Assembly: GCA_905221605.1 (NCBI GenBank)
Contig: CAJNDS010002545.1
Location: forward strand, 137,501 to 201,500
DNA length: 64,000 bases
Reading direction: 5' to 3'
Origin: Symbiodinium natans
Taxonomy: Eukaryota; Sar; Dinophyceae; Suessiales; Symbiodiniaceae
Shown here: positions 1-11,032 of the stretch, piece by piece
Numbering within the stretch: position 1 is the stretch's first letter
How the letters are laid out: each line of letters begins with the position of its first letter
Notes under the pieces: generated by a model
Told to the model about the DNA's origin: nothing
What the model saw: the letters and a program-made list of their open reading frames with translations, nothing else
Database searches by the model: none
Program-made: the position numbers and the translations under genes

Positions 1-360
1 CGCCCACGTCAGATATCACTACGGCTGGCCGTTAACGGTATGTCAAAAAGTGTCCGGACCCCCCCCCATTCCAGCGCATCAGGTGAAGCCCCCCCCCCCC
101 CCCAACCCCCTAAACCTGAAACCCTAAGGCAAGTGGGGATCTAAGGATTCTTAGTGTGTGAGGGCTTTAGGGTTTCTACAGGCCTTCTAGGGGCTCATGT
201 GCTTTTTGGCCTTAAGACTTGGAGTATGCTGGTAAGGAGCCCCTAGCAGGGCCATCTAAGCCTAAGAACCTTCGCACCTAGACGGATAAAATATAAACGC
301 CAAAGACATCATGAGCCTTGAGCCCGGTTCCCACAATTCCTATCAACCCTATAGGGTTTA

Positions 361-620
361 GGGTGTGGGGTCCAGGGATTAGGTCTAAACCCTAAGAACC
401 CTAAGAACCCTCAGAACCCTAAGAACCCTCAGAACCCTAAGAACCCTCAGAACCCTCAGAACCCTCAGGAACCCTCAGAACCCTCAGGAACCCTAAGAAC
501 CCTCAGAACCCTAAGGACCCTAAGAACCCTCCGAACCCTAAGAACCCTCAGAACCCTACGAGTGCTACGAACCCTCAAAACCCTACGAGCCCTACGAAAT
601 CTCGGGGCCCTACGAACCCT
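361..620. repeat. Degenerate telomere-type tract (CCCTAAGAA / CCCTCAGAA)
   Basis: Variants of the heptamer lengthened to 9 bp (AACCCTAAG, AACCCTCAG, AACCCTACG) in tandem. This is the longest stretch of the 9-bp variant in the window. Confidence 0.85.
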
Positions 621-712
621 AAGACGCAGCTCTGTCTCCGAGTGGCGGGTCCGGGCTTGCCTCCCCGTGGCGCGGAGGCCCACCTGCTTTGGCCGGGCTT
701 AAAGGGCGTTTA

Positions 713-809
713 GGGTTTAGGGTTATAGGGTTATAGGGTTATAGGGTTTAGGGTTTAGGGTTTAGGGTTTAGGGTTTAGGGTTTAGGGTTTAGGGTTTAG
801 GGTTTAGGG
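713..809. repeat. Telomere-type repeat block, TTTAGGG orientation
   Basis: About 13 near-perfect copies, the first few reading TTATAGGG. Confidence 0.95.
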
Positions 810-1307
810 CGTGCCAAACGGAAGCGCGCTGTGGGAGCGCGCGGTAGTCTGCAGACCTACCCACCCCAAGACAGCCCACTTACAACTCTCAAGGAGTTAA
901 GACCTTTTATTGTTTTTACAAAGCATCACATGAGTCAGCACTCATGCCCTTTTTGGGGACCTCCACAAGGTTTGTGGACCAGGCGCAAAGCTGCAGCAGA
1001 CGGAAACGAGGCAGGGTCCGTGAAGACAGCTTGGGTTTGCGCGAAGGGGCTATGGGGGGATGGGCCAGGCACAGACAAAGGCAGCGAGGCTTGGTTGGCG
1101 TGCAGGGGCTCAAGCCACGGAAGAACACACAGTGAACAGCTTGGGTTGGGCAGAGCGCCGGAAACAGAGCTGGTGTGGCGGACAGCTTGGCTTGGCGCGA
1201 AGGGGGTAAGGTGGGGTGCCGGGCCAGCGTCAGGTCAGGTTGGGGACCTCCACAACGTGCGTGACCAGGCACAGAGTTGCAGCAAACGGAAGTGAGGCCA
1301 ACACCAG

Positions 1308-1450
1308 GGCCAGGACTTGGCCAGGGCCGAGGGCCAGGGCCAGGGCCAGGGCCAGGGTCAGGGCCAGAGGGCCAGGGCCAGGGCAGGGCCAAAGCCAAGG
1401 GCAGGGCCAGGGCGGGCCAGGGCCAGGGCCAGGGCCAGGGCCAGAACCAA
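1308..1450. repeat. GGCCAG hexanucleotide minisatellite
   Basis: Roughly 20 copies of (A/G)GGCCAGG-type hexamers. All open reading frames over it are low-complexity Gly/Pro/Arg/Ala products. Confidence 0.9.
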
Positions 1451-1788
1451 AAAACCACAACAAAAAGTGCATTTTTGGGCAGAGTCTTGCCTGCCCCAAC
1501 AAAACGGCCCCTGGTCCCCTCAGCCCAGCGGACGGGAGGTGAGGGACCAGGGGTCTCAAGGGGCCGTCCCAGGGGGCCTCCACTGCAGGACCCAACAATG
1601 TGCGCGGCGGATTTAGGGTAATATAATATAATACAGTGACAATTGCTGACTCGGCCTGTGCCTGCCTGGAGGGTAAGCCAGCCTGGAGGCCAGCTCGGTC
1701 GCCCGCCTGGGGCTCCCTCGCAGGGTCTCACTGAGCGCTCGACCAGCGCCCGCCTACCCCAAAAGACACGAGAGTGGGGTGGCGGGCG

Positions 1789-2520
1789 GGTTTAGGGTTT
1801 AGGGTTTAGGGTTTAGGGTTTAGGGTTTAGGGTTTAGGGTTTAGGGTTTAGGGTTTAGGGTTTAGGGTTTTGGTGGTTTAGGGTTATCGGGTTCTTCGGG
1901 TCCTTAGGGTTCTGAGGGTTCTTGGGCTTCTTAGGGTTCTTAGGGTTTTAGGGTTTTTAGGGTTTTTTAGGGTTTTTAGGGTTTTTAGGGTTTTAGGGTT
2001 TTAGGGTTTTAGGGTTTTAGGGTTTTAGGGTTTTAGGGTTTTAGGGTTATAGGGTTTTAGGGTTTTAGGGTTTTAGGGTTTTAGGGTTTTAGGGTTTTAG
2101 GGTTTTAGGGTTTTAGGGGTTTAGGGGTTTAGGGGTTTAGGGTTTTGGGGTTTTGGGGTTTTAGGGTTTTAGGGCTTTAGGGTTTTAGGGGTTATAGGGT
2201 TATAGTGTTTTTGGGTTCTAGGGTCATAAGGTTTAGGGTTATAATTAGGGTTTTCGCGGGGGTTTAGGGTTTAAGTGCTATAAGGTTTAGGGTTATAAGG
2301 CATAGGGTTATACGGTTGTAGTGTATGGGTTTAGGGTTATAGGGTTTTAGGTTATAGGGTTTTAGGGGTTTAGGGTTTTAGTGGTTTAGGGTTATAGCGT
2401 TTAGGGTTATGGGGTCATAGCGTTTTAGGGTTTTAGTGGTTACAGGGTTATAGTGTTATAGGGTCACAGGGTTTAGGGGTTTTAGGGTTATCGGGTTTAG
2501 GTTTGAGGGTCCAGGGTTTA
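1789..2520. repeat. Long mixed telomere-type block
   Basis: Begins with about 12 perfect TTTAGGG copies, then drifts through TTTTAGGG, TTTAGGGG and TATAGGG variants for over 700 bp. It is the longest continuous tract in the window and shows the variant spectrum in order. Confidence 0.95.
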
Positions 2521-2554
2521 GGGTTTGGAGCGCTAGCCCTGGGAGCCAGGATGG

Positions 2555-5500
2555 TGCGGAGGTTTCTTTGGCACTGCGGCCGCCGAGGCTGCGGCTGATG
2601 TCATCCCTGGCCAGCGAGAGCAACACGCAGGGGCCCTAAACCCTAAACCCTAAACCAAAAACCCTAAACCCGAAACCCGAAACACGAAACCCTAAACCCT
2701 AAACCCTAAACCGCGAAACGAGGGGTTTAGGGTCTAGGGACGTCTGGTTTCTATCATGTGGGATTGTAGATGATTACTGCGACTCGGCTGGGGTTATGCT
2801 TGCTGTTACTACTATCACGATGTATCTGTTCGGGTTTAGGCTAATTAAACTCAAAACCCTCACCGGCATGAAAAAAAAAAAAAAAAAAAAGAATCCCGAG
2901 AACTCCAGGCCCTTACTCAATCTAAACCCTAAACCCTGAACCCTACAAACCCTGGAACCCCCTTTGCATGTCTGAGCCCGCCATCGCAGGGCCTGCCGTG
3001 CAACAAGAGCTCCTCCAGGCGCTGGAGGCCTCTGTTCCGCGGGCTGAGAGGGCTATAGGGTTTAGGGCTTTCGGGGATTTATGGGGTTTGTAGAGTTTGT
3101 AGGGTTTCTAGGATTTCTAGGGCTTTTGGGGCTTCTAGGGCTTCTATAGGGTTTAAGCTCTTTCGAACTTTTAAGGGTTTGTTTAGGGTGTTCAGAGTTC
3201 TTGTTCTTGGGGCTGCATGCTCTTTAAACTCCTCTAAGCTTGATGTAAACATGGTGCATGTATGCAGCCACGTATATGTATGCATGTATGCATGTATATA
3301 TGTATATATATATATACATATGTATTACAAGTATTTGTGTTCACAGAAACGTAAACGCTCGGACTCTCTCGCCGCTTGCCCTGGCGCCTGCGTCCTCGGC
3401 CAGCGCCGGCCTGGCCCGCAGGGCCCGGAGCTGGGCCAAGACCTCCCAAACTTGGTAGCCCAGTAACCATATTACTTCATAAGGGAACCCAGATCGAAGT
3501 TTCCCTGCCGGTGTGAGGCATCGCCTTCGGCTTCGGCTTTCAGGTTCTAAGGCTTTTTCCTCGCTGCAAAGAGATGGAGTACAGAACTCCTAAACCCCTA
3601 AACCCCTAAACCCCTAAACCCCTAAGCCCCTAAACCCCTAAACCCCTAAACCCTTAACCCCTAAACCCCTAAACCCCCAAACCCCTAAACCCGTAAACCC
3701 GTCCACCCGTAAACCCGTAAACCCCTAAACCCCTAAACCCCTCAACCCCTCAACCCCTCAACCCCTAAACCCCTAAACCTCTAAACCACTAGACCCTGAC
3801 AACGCCCCAGATCTGTCACGCCAACAGCTGCAAAGGTGCCTTCTCCTCTTCCAGTTGCACCTCCTCGGAGTGTTTATTAAACCCTAAACCCTAAACCCTA
3901 AACCCTAAACCCTAAACCCTAAACCCTAAACCCTAAACCCTAAACCCTAAACAGCTTCCCTGAAACACTTCAAGGCACACGGACCCTGGGTCTCAGGTTT
4001 TCATGTAAGGGATGTCAAACCTATTAACCCCTTAAACCCTTCAACCAATAAACCCTGAACCCCTAAACCCCTAAACCAGCACCCCGAAGTCTAGAAAGTC
4101 GAAAAGCCTCCCAAGGGTCCTCCCTAAACCCTACGCCCTACAGCCCTACGCCCTACAGCCCGCAGCCCTAAGCCCTAAGCCCTAAGCCCCAAGCCCCAAG
4201 CCCTAAGCCCTAAGCCCTAAGCCCTAAGCCCTAAGCCCTAAGCCCTAAACCCTAAACCCTAAACCCTAAACCCTAAACCCTAAACCCTAAACCCTAAACC
4301 CTAAGCCCTAAACCCTAAACCCTAAACCCTAAACCCTAAACCCTAAACCCTAAACCCTAGCTAGGGGCTCCTTCTGCAGCTCCGACTTCAGCCGCTGCTT
4401 CTCTGCCAGCGACTGCGCCGAGCTCTCCTACGCCATTCAGGGATCTGGGATGCACCTGCCATAGGGTTTAGGGTTTAGGGTTTAGGGTTTAGGGTTTAGG
4501 GTTTAGGGTTTAGGGTTTAGGGTTTGGGGTTTGGGGTTTGGGGTTTGGGGTTTGGGGTTTGGGGTTTGGGGTTTGGGGTTTGGGGTTTTGGGTCTAGGGC
4601 TACTATAGGGGCCTGATTTTTTTTTTTTTTTTGGGGGGGGGGGGGTTATTGTAGTGTACTTATAAAGGGGCCATGAATTGATACACTTAGTAATTACTCC
4701 GACCCCTATATAGCGTCTCACAACCGAGGTGTTTGGGGGCTTTCCGAACACATCTATCAGCGGGAGCCTTTTCAAGGGGCTCCCTTCATAAGGATGAGCT
4801 TGTTTTTGGTGCATACAAGGAGGTCCCCGATTTCGCGGATAGTACCCCTACACTTGCCCTGCTTTCGTTGAGTACTCCGAAACCCTAAGCCCTAAACCCT
4901 AAGCCCTAATTAAGCCCTAAGCCCTAAGCCCTAAGCCCTAACGCCTAACGCCTAGCGCCTAAAGCCTAAACCCTAAACCCTAAACCCTCAACCCTAAAAC
5001 GCACAAGCCTGCGGAGCCAGGTGGTCGAGACTGGAAGGCGAGAATCGCGGGTCGGGGAAGGCCTGGGCTTCCCCCGAAGCGTACTTGGGAGGGTTCACAG
5101 TGGTATTTCTGAGAAGTATGGTAAGAATAGGGTTTGGGGTTTGGGGTTTAGGGTTTATGTTTACGAAATAAGTTTAAGGGACCCCTATGATGGGCCCCGA
5201 ATCGTAGGAGTCCCCCAATAAGGTACCCCCTAATTTCGGAAACCCCCATAATATAAGTAGAGTGAAAATAGTGTAGCTGTAGAAATATTGTTATAGTAGT
5301 ACAGCTAGTTCAGATAGGGTAGCCATATTTGGAAGAATGGGGTATAGCTGTAACATGCTACGTTGGTCCCTCAAACTGTGCTCTCGATCCTCCAAAACCT
5401 TTGCTGCAGCTTTCAACAGCCCCGTGCCCCCCACTCCACCCACCGAGTGGGGTCGAACCCTCTGAAAAATTGGTAAAGTTCAGGGTTGAGGGCTTAGGGT

Positions 5501-7834
5501 TTAGCGGTCCCTTTCATGATCCGCTCAAAGCCTACTAGGGAAATACAAAACAGACCCCACGGGCACAGAAGTACCTGCGACAACCCAACAGTCGATTCCT
5601 CTCGCGGGGGGGGGCTCCAGATCCGAGGTGCTTTGGCCCTCCCTCGAGTGCCTCGGGGGTTTTCGGTTTAGGGTTTAGGGTTTAGGGTTTAGGGTTTAGG
5701 GTTCAGGGTTCAGGGTTCAGGGTTTAGGTTTTAAGGTACCTTCGCAATGTCTGCCACGGCACGGAGAGCTCGGTCCACCTGCGGCTGCTCGGTATCCCTC
5801 TGTACCCCACCAGTCGCGTTATCAACAACAGTTCTTTCTACGATTTTTTGACGATTTTTTCATGATTGAATATTGAATACTTGTATTCTTATTCTGGCGC
5901 ATCTGTAATTTCAAACAAGAATAGGGTTCGCAACCCTCTTCCAGCCACACCGCCCGCAATCACAGATTTAGCACCTATTTGCTGCAAACCTAAACCCCCA
6001 AGGTATGTAGAACAATAGCCCTGTTATGGGCTTTCGGTTTGTTCTCATATTTCGAAACGGTTGCCAAACGCATCGCGCGCCAGATTCCGTGACATCGGTT
6101 GCAGGCCACAGGCTTTGCAGACGTTCCCCATTTTTGCCCCCATGTTTCGGGTTTTGGGTTTAGTGATTAGCCATGTCCCGTTTTTGGGGCACCGTGTTGT
6201 CTCACGGCACGCCCAGGGACACGGCGCACCTCCCCGAAACTTGGAAGCGCAAAGACGCTTGGCCAGACTTGACCCGCACTCTGCCAAGAGATCGGCGGGT
6301 TTGGGCGTTCAGGGGTTGGTAAGGTTTAGGGCCTTATAGGGGTTTACAGGGTTTTTTTTAGGAGGCTTATAGGGGCTTAGAGTTTAGGATTTTCTTCCCC
6401 ACCTCGTTTGGGCTTGGCTACATCGCTTGCGATTTCTTGATCAAGGCGAGGGTGTTCGCAGCATGGGCCACCCACCTGGCCCAAGAGCTCCCATCACATC
6501 CTCACCATCCTGCACTAAGGTAGCCTACAGTAGCCCCATTCCTTTTTTTTGGGGGTACCTCGAAACCCTAAACCCTTGTGTGAAATTCCTTTACTTCAAG
6601 ATAAGGGAGCCTTGAACCAAACCAAGGCCAAAAGGGTACCCGGGGTACTTAAGTGCCCAAGACCGCACATGCGCAGCGGATATTTCAGCTTCGGGCTATA
6701 AGACTTGCAGGCCCAAACACTTAGAAAGGACCTACACCTTAGCCAATAGGGTGGTATTTTAGGTAGCCCGAGGCCCGCGATGATCTAATCGTCGAAAGCG
6801 CCGACCTTCTGAAAAAATGCAATTTGGCCGGCCTCCGCCGCTCAAGGCCGGCCACGAAGGCCTCTACGCCCTCCGCGAAAGCAGCGGGGCGGCAGCAGTC
6901 CAAGACCTGATAAAGGTACACGGCCATTTTGGGGCTTATAGGGGTTGATTCAAAAGAAGAAACATGAAAGCTTTGAATTACGCATACTTGAAACAGATAG
7001 GCGTCTAAGAAGCAAAGAGTTCTTAAAACGAATGTGGGTTTGTTCGATATTGGGAGGGGGGGGAGGGTGACAGGTGTTGGGATCAGGGTATTTTTTTGTC
7101 GGTATGTTTCGGGTGTGTTTTGAGGCTGTTGGTTTGGGGCATGTTTCGTGGCATCATGAGCTACTTTAGATACAATTTCGGGGCTACGTTTCGCTGGTAC
7201 ACTTCGGGGTAGGTTTCAGGGGTATGTTTCGTTCGCGAGTGTGCAACCCTTACGCCCTTCTTAAACACGCGCCTCCCAAAAACGAAAAAAAACGATACAA
7301 AGATAAGTACAAGTATAAATACTGAACAACAGAGTTCAACCAGAATATGTATGGTTTAGGGCCGTCGTTAAGGAGCCGACCGGGTCTTGAAAGAACACAC
7401 ACGCGCGCTCGCACAATACATCTCAAAACGTCTTTGCGGAACTCTGCCACTCCGTGGCCCTGCCCGACCTCGCCAATAATGGGCCTACTCGACTAGACCC
7501 CGCGCAATGGATCACTACAGGATACATTCTACAAGTGCTACAAGGTCTCAGAATGCCCCTTATACCCCCCCTGATAACCCCCGAAATACTCCCCCTACAT
7601 ACACCCCAGAACCCCTGACACCCCCCTGACAACCCCTTATATACTCCCCAGAACCCCCCCTGATACCCCCCTGATAACTAAACCCGAAACCCTAAACCAT
7701 AAACCCTCATATCCCCCCTATATATTCCCCACAGTTGGGGAGACCAGGGGCCCAAAAATCGAGAGGCAAGGCGCAAGGCCGCAAAGATCCCGCTGCTGAT
7801 CGTTCGACAGGTCTGGCAGGAGGCTGGTGCTCAT
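2555..7834 (-). CDS. Unrecognised split gene, partly coiled-coil-like (exon-like islands)
   Basis: A candidate start at 7834 reads MSTSLLPDLSNDQQRDLCG on the minus strand. Further islands read PIIGEVGQGHGVAEFRKDVL (about 7492-7400), VLDCCRPAAFAEGVEAFVAG (about 6915-6805), DTEQPQVDRALRAVADIAK (about 5795-5745, ending at a GT donor), ESSAQSLAEKQRLKSELQK (about 4425-4375), EVQLEEEKAPLQLL (about 3860-3805), EVLAQLRALRARPALAED (about 3445-3370), GLQRLEELLLHGRPCDGG (about 3040-2970) and DDISRSLGGRSAKETSAPSW (about 2625-2555). The middle pieces are Leu/Glu/Lys-rich and could form a coiled coil. The island at 2970-3040 is also open on the plus strand (VQQELLQALEASVPRAE), so its strand is uncertain. 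No family was recognised. Confidence 0.4.
3595..3790. repeat. AACCCCT octamer tract
   Basis: Tandem AAACCCCT units, an octamer variant of the heptamer with an extra C, with scattered substitutions. Confidence 0.85.
3880..3952. repeat. Telomere-type repeat block, CCCTAAA orientation
   Basis: About ten perfect copies, between two coiled-coil-like exon islands. Confidence 0.95.
4127..4362. repeat. Telomere-type block with CCCTAAG variant
   Basis: Starts as CCCTACG and CCCTAAG units and becomes perfect CCCTAAA, showing homogenised sub-blocks. Confidence 0.93.
4463..4590. repeat. TTTAGGG then TTTGGGG tract
   Basis: About nine TTTAGGG copies followed by about nine TTTGGGG copies with a sharp switch. 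It is opposite in orientation to the block 100 bp to its left and directly abuts the TIR element at 4605. Confidence 0.93.
4605..4712. mobile_element. Small TIR element, family 3 (ATAGGGGCC), copy 1
   Basis: Starts CTATAGGGGCCTGA and ends TTACTCCGACCCCTATATAG, an imperfect inverted repeat, with an internal T-run/G-run and a conserved core reading GTGTACTTATAAAGGG-CCAT. Related copies are at 16195, 30311 and 50023. Confidence 0.75.
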
Positions 7835-7854
7835 TGCTGTGGGCTGCCGTATAG

Positions 7855-7935
7855 GTTTAGGGTTTCGGGTTTAGGGTTTAGGGTTTAGAGTTTAGGGTTT
7901 AGGGTTTAGGGCTTAGGGTTTTGGGATTGGGGTTT
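7855..7935. repeat. Telomere-type repeat block, TTTAGGG orientation
   Basis: About ten copies, some diverged. It lies just upstream of the candidate start codon at 7834 on the minus strand. Confidence 0.9.
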
Positions 7936-8466
7936 GGTGTTTACTGCTTAGGACTTCGATTTCCTGTGCGGGGGTATCGATGCGGCGTCCCAAAGCACCC
8001 CACGCCTTGCGCCCAGGCCACCAGACCAGATCCCAACTCCAGCAATGCCTGGCCAATGGGGGTTTGGGGGATCCACCGTGGTCACAAAGTCGGAAAGACA
8101 ATTTCGCGAGCCGACAACGTTCGAGCTCCAAACGAGATGTTCACGACGGAACCGCGAGTGTTGCAACGACCGCTGACATGTACTGAAAGCAGCTAACTTC
8201 TCTGCACGTCTGAGAGGTGCTTTGGGATGAGTACTCAGCCATGCTATGACATAATGAAGCTGTACAAGAAAGCAGGTAAGAAGTTCAACGCAAGCAGGTG
8301 CGAAGCTTGTCTCGCAGATGCTACTGATCTCGAAACGGCTCAACTTTACCTACACCCAGGAGTAACCTAGAGGAATAAATTGGGTGCCCTTTGTGGTTTT
8401 AAGGGGATGATGAGGGAACCCCAACCCTATAAAAGAAGGAAGCAAGGGCCAACTCCGGGAAATGGC

Positions 8467-9751
8467 TTACGGATCCATTTCATTGAGACAGATGGCCTCA
8501 GGGCCCCTGTATGCCTGAGCCGTGGACCGAAAGCTGAGGACTCCCGGCTGCTTGTAGAAGCGCAACGCCTTGGCCTTGAGCTTCGGGGTCACATCGAAGA
8601 TGTGCAGCACATGGTCCTGCGCCCTGAGCCACACCGCATAGTTGGCCTTGGGATGGTCCAGCAGAAGCTCTAAGCACTCCTGGGTCGTCCACACCGTCCC
8701 AAGGCTTCCCAGGTACTGTGCCCTGGGGCCGTGTGAGAGGTCCAGGTGCTGTGCGCAGAGAGGTATCCAATTCCTCTGCAGAGTTACCATGCCAGTTGCT
8801 CTGTGGTAGGGCATCGAAAACATGGCCCTTCGTGGCACGGCCAGGGCCCGCAGTGACTTGCTGTGGCGATCCCACACCGCGATGTCCACCTCGGATGTCA
8901 TGGCCCCCACGCAGCCCTCCAGCGTCTCGCAAGTGCCGAGGTCTTTTCCGCACAGCTCCGGCTGCTGGAAGCTCGGGTCCGGCCCCACATGCTGGTCTGG
9001 GAAAGCCAAGAAGTTGCCAGTCACTTGAGGTGCAACCTGTCGTACTTGCATCGGCTGGCCCACCAGCTCCTCTAGGTCCGTGCCAGAAGTGCGCTGGAAG
9101 TTCTTGACCTTGGGGCCCCAAGCCCACCGCGCGTGGCAAGGCCAGGCCATGGGACAGAGGAAGAGCGTCCAGCACAGGGCACGCCGGGCATCCCCACTGC
9201 AGAGACCCCGGATCATGTCTCCGGACTCCCAGAAAGAGATGGCACAAGCACTGCCCACCAAGGAGGAGGTGGCCAGGGGCCAGCGCACCGTGCGCTGGGA
9301 GCCGACGCCGAGCATCCTATCCTCTTGGGAGCAAGTCTCCTGTCTCATAGCCCGAGATGGCGCAGGGAGGGCACAAGCACAGCGAACAGCGGCTGGGCGG
9401 CAGCCGAGCCCCAGCGCTTGGAGCCTCCTCCATGTACATCAGGGGATCCACCAGAGTCTGCGGTACCAGGACGCTCGCAGCAACCTTGGCCGAAAAGAAG
9501 CAGCCAGCCAGAAACAAGCATCCGGACACTGCTGTCAGACCTACGATCACCGGAACTATCCAGCTGGGCAGGTAACCATCTTGGACCATCCCGTCTAGCT
9601 CCTCCACTGGGGATTTCGTGCTCGTGAGAAAGGCCAACTCACACACCACCACGAGACCTGCAACGGTCGCAATCGGCAGAATGCTGTATCGGCATGATTC
9701 CCACCGACAAGAGGACCCCATGCGAGAAGGAACTCCGCAGGAACAGCTCAA
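8467..9751 (-). CDS. Multi-spanning membrane protein of unknown function
   Basis: This is the longest nearly uninterrupted coding stretch in the window. The N-terminal part (9751 to about 9320) has hydrophobic segments ILPIATVAGLVVVCELAFL and WIVPVIVGLTAVSGCLFLAG. The second part, in another frame, is open from about 9450 to a TAA stop at 8469-8467 and carries WPLATSSLVGSACAISFW and a Cys/Trp-rich segment ALCWTLFLCPMAW, then about 200 soluble residues with motifs such as VDIAVWDRHSKSLRALAVP and LLLDHPKANYAVWLRAQD. The two frames overlap at 9320-9450, so a very short intron (for example donor GA near 9340 to an AG near 9300) or a frameshift separates them. No family was recognised. Unlike its neighbours it contains no telomere-type block, which would fit a retroposed or intron-poor gene. 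Confidence 0.65.
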
Positions 9752-9844
9752 GACTGCACAGTGGGCTTGAGCATCTGACGGACGATGGACATGAGAAACC
9801 GCCAGAGAAGAAGCTTTTGGCCGTCAAAAGCTGGTTCAATCTAC

Positions 9845-9995
9845 GGACATATCCTGGGATGGCCCCTTAAAACCTTCTGAAAACAATATGAGGGTTTAGG
9901 GTTTAGGGTTCAGGGTTTAGGGTTCATATTCCTGAACATGACCCCTCTTTAACCCAATAAGGGAAAAACAGAAAATGCCCCAAGGGCCTACCTAG
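9845..9995. repeat. Dispersed element of the CCCTCTTTAACCCAATAAGGG type
   Basis: Contains ACCTTCTGAAAACAATAT, TTCATATTCCTGAACATGAC and CCCTCTTTAACCCAATAAGG, interrupted by a telomere-type block. Related segments are at 13130-13190, 15860-15930, 29885-29920, 36738-36800, 44340-44500 and 53074-53135, all reading like CTGA-AAATATTCCT-AC-CCTCTTAAACCCA-TAAGGG. Confidence 0.65.
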
Positions 9996-10027
9996 TATCC
10001 GGCAGCTCCCAAGTCGGGGGCCCTATA

Positions 10028-10316
10028 GGGTTTAGGGTTGAGGGTTTAGGGTTTAGGGTTTAGGGTTTAGGGTTTAGGGTTTAGGGTTTAGGGTTTAGGG
10101 CATGCAAGAGCATCTGACTGGATTCCTGCGTTGGCCCGTGGAAGTCTTCATCGGGTTCGCCGCGCCGCTGGTCATTTTTAAAGGGAGTATTTGGGAGCCT
10201 TGGGGTTCCAGACCCACTAAACCCTAAACCCTAAACCCTAAACCCTAAACCCTAAACCCTAAACCCTCAACCCTAACCCCAAACCCTAAACCCTAAACCC
10301 TAAACCCTGAACCCTA
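10028..10316. repeat. Paired telomere-type blocks in opposite orientation
   Basis: TTTAGGG at 10028-10100 and CCCTAAA at 10217-10316 flank about 115 bp of unique DNA, so the strands could pair into a large hairpin. Confidence 0.92.
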
Positions 10317-10319
10317 GAC

Positions 10320-10980
10320 CTGGTTCTCGATCTGTGGCTTGAGGCGATTACCCATTTCCCAGCCCGAAGTCCGAGGGGAAGGCTCCGAAGCGGCAATTGT
10401 GACTGGCTTGTAAGCGGAATTCCTTGAAGTGATTTTAAGCATAGAATATAATTAAAACGTAATTTTAGGCATGTTGATATACTAAATAGGCACAGTATAT
10501 GGACCCTTAGGGAGACATGAAGTCTGGCACCTCCACCGTCATCTGCACCTGCGTGGCTAAGGCGGCGCAGCCGTCGCAACCACTAGGCACCACCTCGGGG
10601 AGTTGGATTGTTTTGGGCTTACAGGAGACTGAGGGAGTAAGGTGGCTCGATGGGACTAACTCGTGAACGAGTCACTCTCTATCCTTCCATCGTAGTTTCT
10701 CCTGACCCCGCCGCGAGCCGCAACGCCCACCATAAATCAGCTTGCGGCAGTTGGCGGAACCTTTGCCCGTTTTGGTTGATAGCACCATCACTCTGCCACT
10801 AACCCATCATTCGCCGGCTATTCCGACTACTATTCTCCCCCTAAATCTCTCCGAAAAAACATCACAACTTCCCAGTAAAGTCGACAGTATAGAATAACCG
10901 ATTACCGCGCCCATTCTCCCAAACCAAAGTCTTCTGGGAGGGTGGGGGCTCCCAGAAAATAGTGATGGTTCCCCGAAGCC
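10320..10980. other. Unique interval without recognised features
   Basis: About 650 bp without telomere-type blocks. Short frames on both strands show no coding-like motif, and no element ends were recognised. Confidence 0.3.
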
Positions 10981-11032
10981 TTAAACCCTGAAGTCCTACG
11001 TAGAAGTACCCGAATGAAGCTCCTGGTACTTG

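Noticed and set aside
1..810. A true chromosome end at the left edge
   Set aside because: The heptamers there are short, mixed in orientation and followed by the same kind of blocks throughout, so they are interstitial.
916..1731. 271-codon minus-strand frame with WPWPWP and GPGPGP repeats
   Set aside because: Driven by the GGCCAG minisatellite; no supporting motif on either side.
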